Origin: UBA7359 sp964523895
Lineage (GTDB): Bacteria; Pseudomonadota; Gammaproteobacteria; Eutrophobiales; Eutrophobiaceae
Direction of reading: 5' to 3'
Length of the DNA stretch: 64,000 nt
Assembly: GCA_964523895.1 (NCBI GenBank)
Contig: CAZGBJ010000003.1
Location: 62,001 to 126,000, forward strand
The translations under genes and the position numbers were made by a program. Positions 60,543 through 64,000 of the stretch are shown here, piece by piece; the first letter of the stretch is position 1; each line of letters begins with the position of its first letter. The notes under the pieces are model-generated. The model did no database searches and was not told the origin of the DNA. It was given only the letters and a program-made list of their open reading frames with translations.

Positions 60543-60578
60543 TTATTTCTCTTGCTCATTCGATGAAACATAAGCCAT
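60543..60578 (-). CDS. Possible 11-residue mini-ORF with strong ribosome-binding site
   Basis: On the minus strand AAAGGAG precedes ATG by 9 nt, followed by ten codons (MAYVSSNEQEK) and TAA. It lies between rdgC and higA, upstream of the palindrome. It could be a leader peptide or a remnant of a deleted gene; such a short ORF may equally be chance. Confidence 0.25.
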   Translation of the reverse strand: MAYVSSNEQEK

Positions 60579-60613
60579 AATCCGTCTCCTTTTCAATCAG
60601 CATAATTATAACA

Positions 60614-61513
60614 ATGTGGTTCAAAAATCTTCGTATTTACCGTCTTACTAAAGACATTGATATTTCTCCTGAAACATTAGAAGACGCTTTAGCTGAACAA
60701 AACTTCACGCCTTGCATGAATATGGATTTTTCCAAATATGGTTGGGTTCCGCCTTTGGGTAAGAACAGTGAAATGTATACTCATAGTTGCAGCGGTTACG
60801 TCATGATCTGTGCACGTAAGCAGGAAAAGATTCTACCTCCAGCAGCGGTTAATGAAGTCGTCGAAGAAAAGGTTCTTGATTTTGAACAGGAGCAAACGCG
60901 TTCTATTTACCGCAAAGAGAAACGTACTCTTAAAGAAGATGTGATTCATTCCTTATTACCGCGCGCATTAACGCGTTCCTATCTGGTTTATGCTTATTTC
61001 GATCCTAAAAATAAATTATTGATTATTGATTCAGCCAGTTCTAATAAAGCGGAAGAATTTATGGATCATTTGCGCGCTACATTGGGTAGTCTGCCTGTTG
61101 TACCGTTGAAGTGTCATGGTGATGCGGCAAATATCATGACTCACTGGCTACAAGACACACCACCAAAAATGTTTGAACTCGATAATGAATGTGAATTACA
61201 AAATCCACAAGAAAGTAAAAACATAATTCGTTGTAAAAACCAGGAGCTGGAAAGCGCTGAAGTATTAAGCCATTTAAAAGCAGGCAAACGCGTCACTCAA
61301 CTGGCCATGATTTGGCGTGATGCGATTCGTTTTGTTTTATCCGATGATTTTTCTATTAAACGTTTACGCTTTGAAGAAATTATTCAAGAACAGGCAGAAG
61401 GTGAAGCTGATGATAGAGCGACACAATTTGATCAGGATTTTGCTGTTATGGTTTTACAATTACACGAATTTATCAAAGAGCTACTTGAAGAATTTGGTGG
61501 TATAGAATTATGA
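60614..61513 (+). CDS. rdgC: Recombination-associated protein RdgC
   Basis: RdgC is a ring-shaped DNA-binding protein that restrains RecA. The 299-residue protein matches the family: MWFKNLRIYRLTKDIDISPETLEDALAEQ at the start, WVPPLGKNSEMYTHSCSGYVMICARKQEKILPP, and a C-terminal helical region with RFEEIIQEQAEGEADDRATQFDQDFAVM. Length is near E. coli (303). Its stop overlaps the maf start by 4 nt. It is divergent from higA. Confidence 0.95.
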   Translation: MWFKNLRIYRLTKDIDISPETLEDALAEQNFTPCMNMDFSKYGWVPPLGKNSEMYTHSCSGYVMICARKQEKILPPAAVNEVVEEKVLDFEQEQTRSIYRKEKRTLKEDVIHSLLPRALTRSYLVYAYFDPKNKLLIIDSASSNKAEEFMDHLRATLGSLPVVPLKCHGDAANIMTHWLQDTPPKMFELDNECELQNPQESKNIIRCKNQELESAEVLSHLKAGKRVTQLAMIWRDAIRFVLSDDFSIKRLRFEEIIQEQAEGEADDRATQFDQDFAVMVLQLHEFIKELLEEFGGIEL

Positions 61514-62061
61514 AAATTGCTCTCGCTTCAAGATCCCCGCGCCGTCGCGAATTATTGCAGCAAATTGGCGTTGAGTTTGACATCATCGATATTGAAATAG
61601 ATGAAAGCTGGGATGGCAATGAGATTCCTAAAGATTATGTCTGCCGAATTGCCACAGAAAAAGCACGCGCAGGCAAAAAATTTGTTGATAATAGCTCGCC
61701 TATTCTAGCCGCCGATACTGCCGTCGTTTTAGATGGATATATCCTCGGTAAAGCAGAAAACAAGGATGATGCTATTACAATGTTGAAAAAGTTATCTGGG
61801 AATACACATGAAGTTTTATCCGCTGTTTGTGTAATCAGCACAAAAGAACAAACTAAAATCAATATTAGTAAGGTCACATTCAAAACCCTGAGCAGCAAAG
61901 ACATTGACGATTATTGCAATTCCGATGAACCGATAGGTAAAGCTGGCGGTTATGCTATTCAGGGCATAGCAGCTATTTTTATCGAACGACTGCAAGGAAG
62001 CTACAGTGGCGTTATGGGTTTACCGCTTTTTGAAACACAGCAGCTATTGGATAGCGCGTAA
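61510..62061 (+). CDS. Maf-family nucleotide pyrophosphatase (YhdE type)
   Basis: Maf proteins hydrolyse dTTP/UTP and modified nucleotides to monophosphates, possibly restraining septation. The 183-residue protein has LASRSPRRRELLQQIGVEFDII, the catalytic AADTAVVLDG, KLSGNTHEVLSAVCV, and SDEPIGKAGGYAIQG. These residues fit the YhdE (dTTP/UTP) branch. It overlaps rdgC by 4 nt. The subfamily choice is from motifs only. Confidence 0.93.
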   Translation: MKIALASRSPRRRELLQQIGVEFDIIDIEIDESWDGNEIPKDYVCRIATEKARAGKKFVDNSSPILAADTAVVLDGYILGKAENKDDAITMLKKLSGNTHEVLSAVCVISTKEQTKINISKVTFKTLSSKDIDDYCNSDEPIGKAGGYAIQGIAAIFIERLQGSYSGVMGLPLFETQQLLDSA

Positions 62062-62526
62062 ACAATATCCATAGTAATGGTCAACAATATAATAATAAAT
62101 CGTTGACCAATCCGGTTCGCCAACATCAGTTGTAGGCCACCACATTTTTCGATTGCGCCAATGATCATGATAATGGTCTGCACAGAGATTAATCATTTCA
62201 TTCGCCACAATCCGTTTAACACCATTTTCAGACTCAGCCTTGAAATAATCATCAAGCACATCAAGATAAGCTTCTCTCAATATAGGCTTGTTCTCATCTT
62301 CCATCACCGAACGGTCAACTTCCATAGCAAAATTATCACCCAACTCAACAATCCGTTCAGCATGCTGTTCTCCTTTAAGCATGCCTGCTGCCCGACTACA
62401 ACTTTCCGCGTTACCTTCTTCACATTGGCGTTGGTGATATTCGCGCAGAGATTCAGCCAGAGCCAGATTAGAAATGATTATTCCTGCTGATATCAGCAAG
62501 TACTTTAAAAATACCTGTTTAGCCAT
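62044..62526 (-). CDS. Secreted protein of unknown function
   Basis: From ATG 62526 the protein has 160 residues with a clear signal peptide (VFLKYLLISAGIIISNLALA-E), so it is periplasmic or exported. The mature part is acidic, with four cysteines (CEEGNAESC, NLCADHYH and one near the end, YGYCLRAIQ) and a Trp/Tyr/His-rich C-terminal half (HDHWRNRKMWWPTT). The frame is open 8 codons more to 62550. Its 3' end overlaps maf by 18 nt convergently. I do not recognise the family. Confidence 0.7.
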   Translation of the reverse strand: MAKQVFLKYLLISAGIIISNLALAESLREYHQRQCEEGNAESCSRAAGMLKGEQHAERIVELGDNFAMEVDRSVMEDENKPILREAYLDVLDDYFKAESENGVKRIVANEMINLCADHYHDHWRNRKMWWPTTDVGEPDWSTIYYYIVDHYYGYCLRAIQ

Positions 62527-62737
62527 AGTCCAACTCCATCCATTTTCCATTGTATTAAGAATTATTGCGAAATTATCAAATTGCTCAATATGAACCAGTA
62601 TAGTTTATACGCTAATCTGACAACACAGCTTTACAGTCAGAGCCGATATCGGTATAAGAATGCTCCGGGGATAATCACAAGAATTACAACCTTCCCGCTC
62701 ACAATAACGAATAATCTGTAAATAAGAGGAAGTTTCA

Positions 62738-64000
62738 ATGAATTCAATAGCTTATATACCCATTGGTTTGGGTTTATTCGGTCTTTTTGCCGCTTTTCTG
62801 GTCTTTATGAATATAAAAAAATCACCGGCTGGTGATGGTAAATTAAAAGAAATTTCCGATGCTATCCATCTTGGCGCCATGGTCTTTATGAACAGCGAAT
62901 ATAAGCGTTTGGCTATATTCTGCATTATTTGTATTGTTGCTATTGCATCTTCTGATCTTGGTATGAATACCGCTCTAGCCTTTTTACTTGGCGCGTTATG
63001 CTCAGGTTCTGCGGGTTATTGGGGAATGTATACTGCGACTCACGCTAATGTTCGAACCGCAGTGGCCGCAAATACCAAAGGTGCGGCAGAAGCCTTAAAC
63101 ATTGCCTTTTTCGGTGGTTCCATTATGGGACTGACTGTTGCGGCGATGGGCTTGTTTGGTGTTGGCATACTCTATTATTTTTTTGCAGGTGATGCTCATA
63201 CAATACATGCTATAGAAGGCTTTGCCATGGGCGCTTCATCCGTCGCCCTGTTTTCACGTGTTGGTGGTGGTATTTTTACCAAGTGTGCTGATGTTGGTGC
63301 TGACCTGGTTGGTAAGATTGAAGCGGGCATTCCTGAAGATGATCCACGTAATCCTGGTGTTATAGCAGATAACGTTGGCGATAACGTTGGTGATGTTGCT
63401 GGTATGGGTTCAGATATCTTTGAATCTTATTGTGGTGCGATGATCGCAACGATTGCATTAGCAGCAACAATGAGTGCAGCCTCTGTATATGATTTAGCTC
63501 CTGATGGAGACACAAGTACATTGACCTTCATGCCATTAGCGTTGGCTTCTATTGGTTTGATTTGTTCCATGATCGGTATTTACTCGGTAAAACTCTTCTC
63601 AGCAAAAAGCCCTGAAACTGCATTACGAATTGGCACCATGGGTTCATCTATTATTTTTATCATTGCCGCGTACATACTGATTCAAAATATGGGAGCTTCT
63701 ATTAATGTTTGGGTCGCCGTTCTCTCCGGTGCTGTCGGCGGCATCATCATTGGTCTCATTACTGAATACTACACGGGTGGCGCACCTGTTAGAAAGATTG
63801 CACAAGACGGTGAAACTGGTCCTGCAACCGTTATGATTAGTGGTCTTGCCACTGGCATGCAATCTGTCGCGATTCCTGTTATTACTATTTGCGCCATTAT
63901 CTTTACCGCCAGTCATTATTCTGGTCTTTATGGTGTCGGTATCGCTGCTGTCGGTATGTTAAGTACCGTTGGTATTACTATGGCCATTGATGCATATGGT
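62738..64000 (+). CDS. hppA: Membrane-bound proton-translocating pyrophosphatase (3' end outside window)
   Basis: H+-PPase couples pyrophosphate hydrolysis to proton pumping at the inner membrane. The ATG at 62738 has AGAGGAAG upstream. The 421 visible codons show repeated membrane helices and the core motifs DVGADLVGKIEAGIPEDDPRNP and DNVGDNVGDVAGMGSDIFESY with the acidic pyrophosphate-binding residues, then EYYTGG. Full proteins have about 670-700 residues with 15-17 helices. The residue deciding potassium dependence lies beyond the edge. It would save energy from biosynthetic pyrophosphate. Confidence 0.95.
   Translation, partial: MNSIAYIPIGLGLFGLFAAFLVFMNIKKSPAGDGKLKEISDAIHLGAMVFMNSEYKRLAIFCIICIVAIASSDLGMNTALAFLLGALCSGSAGYWGMYTATHANVRTAVAANTKGAAEALNIAFFGGSIMGLTVAAMGLFGVGILYYFFAGDAHTIHAIEGFAMGASSVALFSRVGGGIFTKCADVGADLVGKIEAGIPEDDPRNPGVIADNVGDNVGDVAGMGSDIFESYCGAMIATIALAATMSAASVYDLAPDGDTSTLTFMPLALASIGLICSMIGIYSVKLFSAKSPETALRIGTMGSSIIFIIAAYILIQNMGASINVWVAVLSGAVGGIIIGLITEYYTGGAPVRKIAQDGETGPATVMISGLATGMQSVAIPVITICAIIFTASHYSGLYGVGIAAVGMLSTVGITMAIDAYG

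Noticed and set aside
1..64000. CRISPR array, tRNA or rRNA genes, prophage, transposase
   Set aside because: No evenly spaced repeat array, cloverleaf, rRNA-like sequence or integrase/transposase motif was seen by eye; tRNAscan and CRISPR searches were not possible.

Overview
The window reads as chromosomal DNA of a low-GC (roughly 40 percent by eye) gammaproteobacterium. The evidence is gene order: ygfB-pepP-ubiH-ubiI, a zapB-like gene-zapA-6S RNA, dusB-fis-purH-purD, aroQ-accB-accC-prmA, pstS-pstC-pstA-pstB-phoU with phoB-phoR, and leuS-lptE-holA-proA-nadD-rsfS-rlmH are all classic gammaproteobacterial neighbourhoods. I cannot name the genus. No rRNA, tRNA, CRISPR array, prophage or transposase gene was recognised.

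Layout. 1-2.3 kb: an autotransporter (cut by the window edge) divergent from a secreted FecR-domain protein. 2.3-9.4 kb: glnS, the ubiquinone hydroxylase/pepP operon, the zapA cell-division pair and a 6S RNA. 9.4-10.7 kb: a repeat and a lone DUF3800 gene where a synteny block ends. 10.7-16.6 kb: ilvA, rpiA, a 50-residue membrane protein, dtd, hemF, hisB-hisH, with several palindromic repeat elements between genes. 16.6-31.8 kb: deaD, purD, purH, fis, dusB, a DUF3426 zinc-ribbon protein, prmA, accC, accB, aroQ, tlpA-like, dsbD, cutA, fxsA, djlA. 31.9-50.3 kb: a phosphate district with sixA, ppx, ppk, a DUF47 protein, pit, a 54-codon small ORF, phoU, pstBACS, phoR, phoB and an OprP-type porin. 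50.4-58.6 kb: a ComEA-like protein, a DUF1778/GNAT toxin-antitoxin pair, and the leuS to rlmH block. 58.6-64 kb: an accessory patch (NYN-domain protein, repeats, an orphan HigA with an unknown partner), then rdgC, maf, a secreted unknown protein and the start of a membrane pyrophosphatase.

How it fits together. The 32-50 kb stretch covers phosphate sensing (PhoR/PhoB/PhoU), high-affinity uptake (Pst), low-affinity uptake (DUF47-Pit), outer-membrane entry (OprP-like porin) and polyphosphate storage and breakdown (Ppk/Ppx). I find PhoB-box-like direct repeats (two 7-mers 11 bp apart) in front of pstS, phoB, the porin and, more weakly, ppk, pstC and the unlisted 54-codon ORF at 39353-39517.

The least explained items are: a family of dispersed palindromic elements whose arms covary around a constant CATGGATG core; the 54-codon ORF behind a candidate Pho box; a HigA antitoxin gene with no HigB but a tightly coupled unknown 93-residue partner; and a MITE-like nested palindrome between ppx and ppk. 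No wholly new multi-gene system is evident; most of the window is core genome.
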